A DNA stretch of 27,251 nt from Bacillota bacterium (GCA_023433615.1 JAEZCJ010000178.1:1-27251), one strand, 5' to 3'. Shown: positions 13,912 through 21,370, counted from the stretch's first letter. The notes: generated by a model not told the origin, from the sequence alone. Program-made: numbers and translations.

Positions 13912-15428
13912 TGCGCGATAGGGCCGCAAGACTGCGCCGCCTCGCCGTACCCGGATCGCTGCGCAAGCAGCTGCTCATGCGATCCTTGTTCATCTTGGCC
14001 GCCCTGCTCCTGCTGGTCGGCGTCCTGCAGTTCGTCTCCATGCAATCCTTCGTCTATGACCAGAAGGCCGAATCGATGATGCTCCAGCTGCGCTCGCTGC
14101 CGAGAGATCTGGATTTCCGCTTTGAGGGCGGCGAGGCGTCTGCCCTAAGCGTCAACGCGGTCAACGCCGACGGCCCCGGCCGCAGCCTCCAGCACGGGAG
14201 GGAACGCATGCGCAGCCCGTTCCTTCTGTTATCCGATACGTCGCTGGCGCTCTATCGCCAGAATGGCGCCTATACGGATCTATCTGCCGAGAACGGCATC
14301 ACATCGCCGCGGCTCGCCGATGCGGTATATGATTCGCTGATATCCGGTACGCGGGATAACCGTCCCCGCACGCGATACCGAATCGCAGAAGACGAGGAAG
14401 GACGCGAGCAATTGCTCGTCTTCCAACCTGCGAGCGGTCCAGGCGCAGCAGGTCTGCTTCAGCTCGGCACCGAGACCGCCCCGCTCAAGGCGATGCTCCT
14501 GCGTCAGTTCACGACATTCGCCGCACTGTCCATGCTGGCCATGCTGGGCGGCCTGCTGCTCTATCTGCCCGTCCTCAGGCGAACGCTCGTCCCGCTCTCC
14601 AACATGGTGAGCGCATTGGAGCGGACGGATGCCGCCAGCTTGGACGAACGGCTCCCGGCTGCGCAAGGGCAAGAGGAGATTGACCGACTGTCCGCCTCTT
14701 ACAATGGCATGCTCGAGCGACTGGCCCTCTCCTTCGAAGCCGAACGGGAAGCGAAGGAGAGAATGCGGCGCTTCATTGCCGACGCTTCGCATGAGCTGCG
14801 CACGCCGCTCACCTCGATTCACGGCTTCCTCGAAGTGCTGCTTCGGGGGGCTGCCGACAAGCCGGAACAGCTCAATCTCGCGCTGCGAAGCATGCACGGC
14901 GAGTCCACGCGGATCAAGAAGCTGGTGGAAGACCTGCTGCTGCTTGCGAAGCTGGACCGCGCGCCGGCGCTGCATCGGACAGAGGTTCCGCTGCACGGGC
15001 TGCTAGCCGAGATGGAGCCGCATCTGCGGATGCTCGCTGGCAGCCGCGATGTCCGCTTCGACATCGCGGAGAACGTGCGCGTGCGGTGCGATGCCGATCG
15101 GACGAAGCAGGCGGTGCTCAATCTGTTCCATAATGCGGCGCAGCATACCGATCCGATGTCCGGGGTCATCGGCATCACGCTGCGGCGAGCAGACGGAGCG
15201 GCCGAGCTTGTGATACGCGACAACGGTCCAGGCATCGCCGAGGAGCATCTGCCGCATCTGTTCGAGCGGTTCTACCGAAGCGACTCGTCCCGCACGCGCA
15301 AGTACGGAGGCGCGGGACTCGGCCTCGCTATCACGCGTTCGATCGCAGATGCGCACGGATGGACCATCGACGCGGATAGCGTCTTAGACGAGGGCAGCAC
15401 GTTCCGCATTCGAATGCCTCTGGCGTAA
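13908..15428 (+). CDS. Sensor histidine kinase (HisKA type)
   Basis: A 506-residue membrane sensor kinase paired with the regulator just upstream. Helix 1 spans about 25-45 and helix 2 about 201-221, enclosing a roughly 155-residue extracellular sensor region of no recognised family. A HAMP linker follows (about 222-275). The phospho-accepting His295 is in DASHELRTPLTSIHGF. The ATPase domain has Asn409 in NLFHNAAQHT, DNGPGI at 438-443, LFERFYRSD and GGAGLGLAI. The signal is unknown; cell-envelope stress would be typical for this architecture. The gene overlaps the regulator by four bases and ends just before a strong terminator. Confidence 0.94.
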   Translation: MMRDRAARLRRLAVPGSLRKQLLMRSLFILAALLLLVGVLQFVSMQSFVYDQKAESMMLQLRSLPRDLDFRFEGGEASALSVNAVNADGPGRSLQHGRERMRSPFLLLSDTSLALYRQNGAYTDLSAENGITSPRLADAVYDSLISGTRDNRPRTRYRIAEDEEGREQLLVFQPASGPGAAGLLQLGTETAPLKAMLLRQFTTFAALSMLAMLGGLLLYLPVLRRTLVPLSNMVSALERTDAASLDERLPAAQGQEEIDRLSASYNGMLERLALSFEAEREAKERMRRFIADASHELRTPLTSIHGFLEVLLRGAADKPEQLNLALRSMHGESTRIKKLVEDLLLLAKLDRAPALHRTEVPLHGLLAEMEPHLRMLAGSRDVRFDIAENVRVRCDADRTKQAVLNLFHNAAQHTDPMSGVIGITLRRADGAAELVIRDNGPGIAEEHLPHLFERFYRSDSSRTRKYGGAGLGLAITRSIADAHGWTIDADSVLDEGSTFRIRMPLA

Positions 15429-15444
15429 ACAGCCCTTGCGGAAT

Positions 15445-15474
15445 GACCTGTACAAGCGTACAGGTCTCTTTTTG
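15445..15474 (+). terminator. Intrinsic terminator of the two-component operon
   Basis: ACCTGTAC (15446-15453) pairs with GTACAGGT around an AAGC loop and is followed by CTCTTTTT. It begins 17 bases after the kinase stop. Confidence 0.9.
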
Positions 15475-15578
15475 GGATGAACGTAACGCTGCCGCTCATA
15501 TTTGATAAATTTAAACATAATGGCGATCATTTCCTACGCTATAATGATAACAAGACGAGTCGATCAGCAGGTGAGCGA

Positions 15579-16913
15579 ATGAGTTACGTGAGGTCCGTAC
15601 AAAGGGCGATCGAATATATCGAGGAGCATCTGGAGGACGAGCTTGATCTCTCCGGCATCGCCGATGAGGCGTATCTTTCGGTCGCGCAGTTATATCGATT
15701 CTTCTACGCGCTGACCGGCCACCCCGTCAAGGAGTATGTCCGCAAGAGAAGGATGAGCGTCGCCGCTAACCTCTTGCGGAATTCAGACCTTACCGTGGAG
15801 AAGATCGCTTGGGACATCGGCTTCGAGTATTATCACTCCTTCGCGAAGGTGTTCAAAAAAATCGTAGGACTGACGCCGGCCGCCTATCGCAAGGCAGATC
15901 TCTTCTACAGCTTCGAACCGGCATACCTGCAAGGGCAAGTCGCTTATAGGGAGGATAAGGAGCTCACTGGATTATTTCCAGACATCAAGGTTGTCCGATG
16001 CCCGTCGGATACCTTGCTAAGCCACCTGCATATCAGCCAACAAGAAGCGGGAATGGAGAATGAGGCCTTCCGCATCGTCTTCGAACAACTTGCTACGACT
16101 CAAGCGGAGGGGAAATCGAAGATTCGGATACTCGGTTACAATGTCGATCTCCCCGATGAAGACGGCGATTCCCGATATGGATACAAAGTGTTGATCATGG
16201 GGGCAGCGAATGGACAAGCCGGCGACGCGTTTACCGAGGAGCCATTCGATGGGGGGCTCTATGCCGTTAGAAAAATAGCCGCCTCCTCTCCGGAGACCAT
16301 TCAGGACGGGTGGAACCGATTATTGTCGGAATGGCTTCCGAAGAGCACGTTCGAAATCGGTACGCATCAGTATTTCGAAGAATTTATCGCTTACAACGGC
16401 AAGGTTACGCGAATGAACCTGTATCTTCCCTTGCGGCGCAAGCTCTATGACGAGCCTGTTGAAATCATGGAACGAGCGGAGACGACAGCCTTCTACTGTA
16501 GGGGGTACGGTGCCAAGAGTCAAGCTTATGCCGAACAGCGGTTAATCGCTTGGTTCGAGAGTCAGCCCGATCGAACTCGGCTTCCTCACGAGGGAAGCTA
16601 CTATATGGCATTCGATTATGCTCACACGGATCCCGACTCGTATTGGTGGGAGAACGGAATTATCGTTGAGGGGCATGCACATCCATTGGAGGGCTTGGAG
16701 TCAAAGCGCATTCGTCCCGGTCTATATGCCTGCTGCGTAAGCAAGCCCTATGGCTTGTTAACCGGGGTTCTGGATCGCATGCATCGTTGGATTGCGGCTA
16801 ACGACAGGTACCGGCTGGATGAAGATCGGCAATGGTTCGCGGAATATCACTTGCTCGAAGGCGTCGATGCGGAGCAGGATAGCCTGGTGAAAGTATATCT
16901 TCCACTTGTATAA
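15579..16913 (+). CDS. AraC-family regulator with two GyrI-like effector domains
   Basis: A 444-residue transcription factor. Residues 1-105 form an AraC-type double helix-turn-helix: SVAQLYRFFYALTGHPVKEYVRKRRM, then KIAWDIGFEYYHSFAKVFKKIVGLTPAAYRK. The rest carries two consecutive GyrI-like/AraC effector-binding domains (about 125-290 and 295-444), each ending in a strand such as MNLYLPL or VKVYLPL. GyrI-like domains bind small, often amphipathic or drug-like ligands, so this is probably a ligand-responsive activator. I start it at ATG 15579 after AGGTGAGCGA; a frame to 15477 crosses a TATAAT at 15540-15545 that is a likely -10, without a clear -35. The VOC genes follow after nine bases and are probably its operon partners and possibly its targets. 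Confidence 0.88.
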   Translation: MSYVRSVQRAIEYIEEHLEDELDLSGIADEAYLSVAQLYRFFYALTGHPVKEYVRKRRMSVAANLLRNSDLTVEKIAWDIGFEYYHSFAKVFKKIVGLTPAAYRKADLFYSFEPAYLQGQVAYREDKELTGLFPDIKVVRCPSDTLLSHLHISQQEAGMENEAFRIVFEQLATTQAEGKSKIRILGYNVDLPDEDGDSRYGYKVLIMGAANGQAGDAFTEEPFDGGLYAVRKIAASSPETIQDGWNRLLSEWLPKSTFEIGTHQYFEEFIAYNGKVTRMNLYLPLRRKLYDEPVEIMERAETTAFYCRGYGAKSQAYAEQRLIAWFESQPDRTRLPHEGSYYMAFDYAHTDPDSYWWENGIIVEGHAHPLEGLESKRIRPGLYACCVSKPYGLLTGVLDRMHRWIAANDRYRLDEDRQWFAEYHLLEGVDAEQDSLVKVYLPLV

Positions 16914-16922
16914 GGAGCGTGC

Positions 16923-17875
16923 ATGGCATTGGACAGTTCCGTTAAACGAGTCAACCCGGACAATTATAAACCGCAATACGTTACGCAAGCCTTCAAGGCG
17001 ATTCGAGGACAGATCAGGAAATCGCGGGATGATGCGAATGAACGCACGGTCCGCATCTCGAACGGGTTCGAGCCCGGAATCGATCTGATGACGCTGGTGC
17101 AGCTGCCCGCCGCTCGGCTTAGGCACACGGTTACATTCTACGTCGAGGTGTGGGACTGTCGTTGTCGCACCCGGTCAGACCGATCGAGCACAACTGTTTC
17201 TTGCAGACGACGCCCAGGATCGGCCCCGGCCTTCATATCATCCATACTCCGAATTCCGAATTCCGGCATCTTCACGGTGAAGTGAACGGCAGGTTGGAGG
17301 AATTCCTGGCGTTCTACTCCCGGAATCTGCTTCAGTTGCATGATCGCCTCATGGATGCTGGCGCACAGATCGTCGAGAAGCCCTCGGCAGGATACATGTC
17401 GTTCCTCGATCCCGAGGGTCATCTAATCGGGGTTTACGAACGAACGGACGCCGATAGCCTAGCGAGGTTCGAATCCAACATTACCGGAATCAGGCACGTC
17501 CAGATGCATACCGCGGACCCCATGAGAATGGCGGCATTTTTTGAACAAGCGCTTGGATTCGGAGGGGTCTCGCTGGATGAGTCGATCTACATGGCAGTTC
17601 AGAGCGACGCGCCCAATCAGCCGATGATCCGATTGGTGCAGGCCGCGGAACCGTTAGATCCGCACCCGATGCATTGGCTGTTAGACGGCCGCCCGAAACA
17701 CGCGCTTGAACTGCATTCACCGAACATCGGGACTCTTCAAGAGCTGGTGCTGGAGAACGGCGGGAATGTGCAGGAAGAGCTCGAGTATAACGGATGCGGC
17801 GGCTACCTTAAATTTTATACGCCTGACGGCCACTATATTTGGGTGAACCAGGACCGTAGGTATTGCGAGTATTGA
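16923..17875 (+). pseudogene. Frameshifted double-domain VOC (glyoxalase/bleomycin-resistance fold) gene
   Basis: Two frames together encode one VOC protein of about 317 residues. The first frame runs from ATG 16923 (after AAGGAGCG) to the strand RHTVTFYVEV near 17150. The second frame continues with GLSLSHPVRPIEHNCFLQ and runs to 17875. The break is in GTGTGGGACTG; one missing base, giving GTGATGGGACTG, would restore FYVEVMGLSL, the normal VOC strand. The neighbouring VOC gene reads GTCATGGGACTT at the same place. The second frame then holds the end of domain 1 (MSFLDPEGHLIGVYE) and domain 2 (GIRHVQMHTADPMRMAAFFEQALGF, YLKFYTPDGHYIWV). It is either a real pseudogene or a one-base sequencing error. 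VOC proteins are metal-dependent lyases, dioxygenases or drug-binding proteins; the role here is unknown. Confidence 0.8.
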
Positions 17876-17891
17876 CAAGGAGGATGAACGG

Positions 17892-18824
17892 ATGGGTCGG
17901 CAAGCGGATTCTGCGCAGCCGGGTAAGCGAATATACCCGCGGAGATTCCCGAACAATTACAAGCCTCAGCGGGTGCCGGATGCATTCAAGGTCTATGCGG
18001 TAAGAACGAACAATCGAATGAGAGGAGCGCAAGAGATGGAGCCTATAGCGAGCCCGGTCAATAATGCGGTGGAAAGCGCCTTCGTTCATGTAACCGACCT
18101 TCGCCGCGCTGCCGAGTGGTACAGCATGGTCATGGGACTTCCCGTCCTGGAGGAGCGGCTAAACGGCGGGAATGTCTATTGGTTGAAGCTTCAAGGTGGC
18201 ACCGGCATCATTCTGGATGATAACAGCGGCAACGCAGCGGACACCCCTCGCGTTCGATTCATGTACCGGACCGACGATATCGACGCATCGTACCGGTATG
18301 TTCATCGTCTGGGCATCCGGCCGTTATATCCGATCGAACGGCCTCATCCCGGCCTGGCTTTCTTCATGTTTACCGATCCGGATGGCAATTCGATCATGGT
18401 TACGCAGTCGGATCATGTGTCGGATGTTGTAGAACGGCAGGCTGACACGGCTAGTCCGATCATGAATCGAATCGGCGGAATATTCCTGAACGTCACGGAC
18501 ATGAACCGGGCTGCCCGTTTCCATAGCGAAATATTGGGCCTGCCCTATCGCGAAGTCGGGACGGGTGAGGAACATTCCATCTATGATCTGACAATGATGA
18601 GCGGGTCCGGCGTACTGCTCGATAACAATCGTTACCGGAACGGCGATGACTACGAATCCCTGTTCATGCTGGTTACGCCTGATGTGGAGGGCTCTAGAGC
18701 CTATTTGGAATCGAACGGGATCCCCGTCTTCACCGACATCGAGCGGCATGGTGAAGCGCTCGCGTTCTTCACGGTCAAGGATCCGGACGGCAATGTCATC
18801 ATGATATGCTCCGAGATGGATTAA
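17892..18824 (+). CDS. Double-domain VOC family protein
   Basis: A 310-residue protein with two vicinal-oxygen-chelate domains. Domain 1 (about 60-175) runs from SAFVHVTDLRRAAEWYSMVMGLPV to FFMFTDPDGNSIMVTQ. Domain 2 (about 190-308) runs from GGIFLNVTDMNRAARFHSEILGLPY to FFTVKDPDGNVIMIC. Each has the strand-helix-GLP start and DPDGN turn of the family. Metal-ligand positions usual in glyoxalase I are not obvious, so it may bind rather than transform its ligand. AAGGAGG precedes ATG 17892. An internal ATG at 18036 also has AGAGGAG upstream and would skip residues 1-48, but these contain NNYKPQ-V-AFK, shared with the previous gene, so I keep the longer form. It starts 16 bases after the previous VOC frame and probably belongs to the AraC-VOC-VOC operon. 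Confidence 0.85.
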   Translation: MGRQADSAQPGKRIYPRRFPNNYKPQRVPDAFKVYAVRTNNRMRGAQEMEPIASPVNNAVESAFVHVTDLRRAAEWYSMVMGLPVLEERLNGGNVYWLKLQGGTGIILDDNSGNAADTPRVRFMYRTDDIDASYRYVHRLGIRPLYPIERPHPGLAFFMFTDPDGNSIMVTQSDHVSDVVERQADTASPIMNRIGGIFLNVTDMNRAARFHSEILGLPYREVGTGEEHSIYDLTMMSGSGVLLDNNRYRNGDDYESLFMLVTPDVEGSRAYLESNGIPVFTDIERHGEALAFFTVKDPDGNVIMICSEMD

Positions 18825-18841
18825 CGGAATGAACCCTTACG

Positions 18842-18868
18842 AAGGCTGCCGATCGATTCGGCAGCCTT
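18842..18868 (+). terminator. Hairpin after the VOC operon, probable terminator
   Basis: AAGGCTGCCGA (18842-18852) pairs perfectly with TCGGCAGCCTT (18858-18868) around TCGAT. It lies 17 bases after the VOC stop. The following TGCTTGTG is a weak T-tract, so termination efficiency is uncertain. Confidence 0.7.
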
Positions 18869-18897
18869 TGCTTGTGTACGCGGTATGCGGCCGCACA

Positions 18898-18973
18898 TTC
18901 AGCGAACCTTCAGCTAACGCTCAACTAATCATCAGCCCCGCCTAAGAGTGGCTTCAGCATAAGCGCCTATACT
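18898..18973 (+). promoter_or_regulatory. Promoter with an 11-bp-phased TTCAGC repeat array
   Basis: TTCAGC occurs at 18898, 18909 and 18953. Degenerate copies CTCAAC (18920) and ATCAGC (18931) fill the same 11-base register; only the 18942 unit is unlike. The -10 TATACT lies at 18968-18973, and no good -35 is present, so activation is probably needed. The copy nearest the -10 begins 15 bases before it, exactly as in the two-component promoter at 13160-13191. This points to the OmpR-type regulator at 13219 as the activator. Confidence 0.6.
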
Positions 18974-19015
18974 CTTCATTGTAAGACACATCCTTATGGC
19001 AAAGGAGCTACGAAC

Positions 19016-19789
19016 ATGAACGACATGCGTAGAAGGATCATGACTGGCGCAGTAGCAGCAACACTCATTCTCGGCGGCGCAGGTTACTTGCAGACGCAGG
19101 CATTCGCTGCGGCAGACGCTTCCTCCCCCGCTCCATCCGCAGAAGCAGGAGCAGGAGCAGCCGACGCTCGGGCAGCCCACGAAGGCCGAGGCTTCGGACA
19201 TCGCGGCGGCATGAAGGGCGGTCTGATCGATTCTACAGCTGATCTGCTGGGCGTAGAATCCAGCACGATCAAGACGCAGTTGCAAGCCGGCCGGACGTTC
19301 GCTGAGATTGCGGAAGCTGCAGGCCTCAGTAAAGCCGATTATCTGGCTAAGCTGATCGCGGCCGAGACTGCGAAGATCGATGAGAAGTTAGCCGCAGGCG
19401 GCATCACGGCAGAGCAAGCAGACGCCAAGAAGGACTCTCTAACAGAGAATCTCACGCAAGCGATCGAGATGAACAGGCCTGCGTTCGGAGGACGCGGTCA
19501 TGGGCGGGAAGACCACCGCGGGTTCGGCGGGTTCGGCGGGTTCGGCAGCCCGGAAGAGATGGCAGAGGCGATCGGCGTTACGGAAGACGAGCTGAAGGCA
19601 GCGTTGGAGTCCGGCCGATCGTTGGCTGAGCTTGCAGCAGCAGAGGGCATCAGCGAAGCGGACTTGATCGCGAAGCTGAAGGACGCGATGACGGACGAGC
19701 TCAAGAGCTTCGTGAACGAGAAGCGACCCGCGAAGCCTGCCGTTGACGCCGGTGCTGCCGAAGCCGCCGAGACAGGCACTTCGGCTTAA
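19016..19789 (+). CDS. Secreted Gly/His-rich protein with duplicated helical module
   Basis: A 257-residue exported protein of unknown function. The signal peptide covers about residues 1-31 (RRR, a hydrophobic core, then QTQAFA-A). The mature part starts with an Ala/Glu-rich stretch and a Gly/His-rich patch (GRGFGHRGGMKGG). Two copies of a helical module follow: LLGVESSTIKTQLQAGRTF continuing to about 110, and AIGVTEDELKAALESGRSL continuing to about 226. Both continue as AEIAEAAGLS or AELAAAEGIS plus an LIAKL-type helix. Between them are ITAEQADAKK, as in DUF2680-like proteins, and a second patch HRGFGGFGGFGS. His/Gly patches might bind metal. AAGGAG precedes ATG by eight bases. The upstream TTCAGC array suggests control by the two-component system at 13219-15428. 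Confidence 0.82.
   Translation: MNDMRRRIMTGAVAATLILGGAGYLQTQAFAAADASSPAPSAEAGAGAADARAAHEGRGFGHRGGMKGGLIDSTADLLGVESSTIKTQLQAGRTFAEIAEAAGLSKADYLAKLIAAETAKIDEKLAAGGITAEQADAKKDSLTENLTQAIEMNRPAFGGRGHGREDHRGFGGFGGFGSPEEMAEAIGVTEDELKAALESGRSLAELAAAEGISEADLIAKLKDAMTDELKSFVNEKRPAKPAVDAGAAEAAETGTSA
19520..19546 (+). repeat. Three tandem 9-bp repeats inside the secreted-protein gene
   Basis: GGGTTCGGC occurs three times without gaps (19520-19528, 19529-19537, 19538-19546) and encodes the repeated Gly-Phe-Gly stretch. It is a site where copy number could vary by slippage without breaking the frame. Confidence 0.9.
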
Positions 19790-19809
19790 CTCGCAGCTAT
19801 CCGGCCAAC

Positions 19810-19850
19810 AACAAGACTCCCGAGCGGCTAATGCGCCCGGGAGTCTTGTT
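19810..19850. terminator. Bidirectional terminator between convergent genes
   Basis: AACAAGACTCCCG (19810-19822) pairs perfectly with CGGGAGTCTTGTT (19838-19850). It lies between the secreted-protein stop (19789) and the sigma-factor stop (19869), so it can serve both genes. Confidence 0.88.
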
Positions 19851-19868
19851 CTGTTTCCTATATCGATC

Positions 19869-20816
19869 CTATTCGCTCAGGAAGTCCTTGAGCCGCTTGC
19901 TCCGGCTCGGATGCCGCAGCTTGCGCAACGCTTTCGCTTCGATCTGACGGATCCGTTCGCGCGTTACGCCGAACAGCTTGCCGACGTCCTCCAGCGTGCG
20001 CGACTTGCCGTCCGTCAAGCCGAACCGCAGACGCAGCACGTTCTCCTCGCGCTCCGTCAACGTGTCCAGCACGTCCTCCAACTGCTCGCGAAGCATGGCA
20101 TATGCCGCAGCATCGTCCGGCGCAGGCGCATCGTGGTCCTCGATGAAGTCGCCCAGGTTCGAGTCATGCTCCTCCCCGATCGGCGTCTCGAGCGATACCG
20201 GCTCCTGTGCCGCCTTCATGATCTCGCGCACCTTCTCGATGCTAAGCTCCATCGCTTCCGCAACCTCTTCGATCGACGGCTCGCGGCCCAGCTCCTGCAC
20301 CAGGTTGCGGGAAACCCTATTCAGCTTATTGATCGTCTCAACCATATGTACCGGCACCCGAATGGTCCTCGCTTGATCGGCGATCGCGCGGGTAATCGCC
20401 TGCCGAATCCACCACGTGGCATATGTACTGAACTTGAAGCCCTTCGTGTAGTCGAATTTCTCGACCGCCTTGATCAAGCCCATATTGCCCTCCTGAATCA
20501 GGTCCAGGAACATCATGCCGCGGCCCATGTAGCGTCTGGCAATACTGACGACAAGACGCAGGTTCGCTTCCGCCAATGCGCGCTTGGCAGCCTCGTCCCC
20601 CTCTTGGATTCGGGTCGCCAATGTGATCTCGTCCTCCGCCGACAATAACGGGACATTGCCAATTTCCTTCAAGTACATGCGTACCGGATCATCGAGCTTA
20701 AGGCCCGGCGGCAGCAGCCATCGATCCTCGTTCGCAGTCATATCGTCCTCGCCGCCTTGGCGTGCGATGGCGTCGTTGACCATATGTTGAACCGTAATGT
20801 CGGTGCGATCGTCCAT
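19869..20816 (-). CDS. SigA-like sigma-70 factor without region 1.1
   Basis: A 315-residue sigma factor almost identical in its core to primary SigA. Region 1.2 begins near 42 (DDPVRMYLKEIG). Region 2 spans about 80-155 (NLRLVVSIARRY, DLIQEGNMGLIKAVEKFDY, TYATWWIRQAITRAIADQ). Region 3 spans about 158-235. Region 4 spans about 240-315, with the -35-reading helix VTRERIRQIEAKALRKLRHP. Firmicute SigA is usually about 370 residues with an N-terminal region 1.1; here only about 40 unrelated residues precede region 1.2. No dnaG is next to it, unlike the usual sigA locus. It is therefore probably a group-2 paralogue that reads SigA-type promoters, though the sole primary factor cannot be fully excluded. 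AAGGAGGGG precedes ATG 20816. Confidence 0.92.
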   Translation of the reverse strand: MDDRTDITVQHMVNDAIARQGGEDDMTANEDRWLLPPGLKLDDPVRMYLKEIGNVPLLSAEDEITLATRIQEGDEAAKRALAEANLRLVVSIARRYMGRGMMFLDLIQEGNMGLIKAVEKFDYTKGFKFSTYATWWIRQAITRAIADQARTIRVPVHMVETINKLNRVSRNLVQELGREPSIEEVAEAMELSIEKVREIMKAAQEPVSLETPIGEEHDSNLGDFIEDHDAPAPDDAAAYAMLREQLEDVLDTLTEREENVLRLRFGLTDGKSRTLEDVGKLFGVTRERIRQIEAKALRKLRHPSRSKRLKDFLSE

Positions 20817-20848
20817 TGTGCGTCCCCTCCTTGTTCGTCACTTTCCGC

Positions 20849-20877
20849 TTGACTCCGCAAAAATGCTATGCTATAGT
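20849..20877 (+). promoter_or_regulatory. Sigma-A promoter of the candidate small RNA
   Basis: -35 TTGACT (20849-20854), a 17-base spacer and -10 TATAGT (20872-20877) form a strong promoter pointing away from the sigma-factor gene. No gene with a ribosome binding site follows before the terminator at 20964. Confidence 0.75.
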
Positions 20878-20883
20878 ATATTT

Positions 20884-20998
20884 GGGATTCACTAAGAATA
20901 GACCGATAGCTATTGTATCATATTTTCTGCTTCTAATACAAGATAATTCTGCAGATAAGAGCGAAAACCTTCGACAATGTCGAAGGTTTTTTAATTTT
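20884..20998 (+). ncRNA. Candidate small RNA, about 110 nt
   Basis: A consensus promoter at 20849-20877 and a strong intrinsic terminator at 20964-21001 bracket about 110 bases with no ribosome-binding-site/start pair. The next gene downstream has its own promoter at 21052-21081, so this transcript is not needed as its leader. Its first 20 or so bases would be antisense to the 5' leader of the divergent sigma-factor mRNA. It does not match a class I recognise. Alternatively it is an attenuated leader of the DUF2536 gene. Confidence 0.5.
20912..20941 (-). promoter_or_regulatory. Probable promoter of the SigA-like gene
   Basis: On the minus strand -35 TTGTAT (20941-20936), an 18-base spacer and -10 TACAAT (20917-20912) are present. 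Transcription would start near 20905 and cross the start of the opposite small-RNA unit. Confidence 0.6.
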
Positions 20999-21001
20999 TT
21001 T
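20964..21001 (+). terminator. Strong intrinsic terminator of the candidate small RNA
   Basis: AAAACCTTCGAC (20964-20975) pairs perfectly with GTCGAAGGTTTT (20979-20990) around AAT. It is followed by TTTTTTAATTTTTTT-type sequence. No plus-strand coding gene ends here, which is why a short RNA is proposed. Confidence 0.9.
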
Positions 21002-21051
21002 CACAGTCGGCAGCACTTCGAGCGCGATTGTCGGATAACGACTTAGGACGC

Positions 21052-21081
21052 TTGATTCAGAAGCGCCGCACACGCGATAAT
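21052..21081 (+). promoter_or_regulatory. Probable promoter of the DUF2536 gene
   Basis: -35 TTGATT (21052-21057), an 18-base spacer and -10 GATAAT (21076-21081) precede the DUF2536 start by 31 bases. Confidence 0.6.
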
Positions 21082-21111
21082 GGAAAGAACTACAGAAGGA
21101 GGCTCGCATGA

Positions 21112-21324
21112 ATGGATTTCACATTAGACCGCATCGAGAACAAGATCGAATTGCTGGAAGCGCGCGACATGGCGACGCTGGAACGCCGGATCGCCGAGCA
21201 GATCGACATGAACAAGGCACTCCTGCTGGACGTCCACTCCGTGTCGCATCAAGTCGTGTTCGATCCGAAACGGGAAGCCATGCTGTACACCGCCATCATC
21301 CACTTCAAGGCGAAGCTTAATTAA
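21112..21324 (+). CDS. DUF2536 family protein (YrzA-like)
   Basis: A 70-residue cytoplasmic protein of the DUF2536 family, to which Bacillus subtilis YrzA belongs; function unknown. The family pattern is clear: MDFTLDRIENKIELLEA, then LERRIAEQIDMNKALLLDVHSVSHQV, then FDP-KREAMLYTAIIHFKAK. The start at 21112 has AAGGAGG nine bases upstream. A second ATG at 21108 in another frame gives a 70-residue Arg/His-rich product that looks like a shadow. It has its own promoter and converges on the membrane-protein gene, which ends 47 bases away; I see no clear terminator between them. Confidence 0.88.
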   Translation: MDFTLDRIENKIELLEARDMATLERRIAEQIDMNKALLLDVHSVSHQVVFDPKREAMLYTAIIHFKAKLN

Positions 21325-21370
21325 CGGCATCCTTCCGTACACATAACCTTGACCCAACCGGCCTCCGGAA

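Noticed and set aside
13141..13929. 262-codon minus-strand frame opposite the OmpR-type regulator
   Set aside because: Antisense shadow covering the regulator and its promoter.
19743..20648. 301-codon plus-strand frame opposite the sigma factor
   Set aside because: Leu/Arg/Gln-rich antisense product of a highly conserved gene, without a ribosome binding site; a GC-driven shadow.
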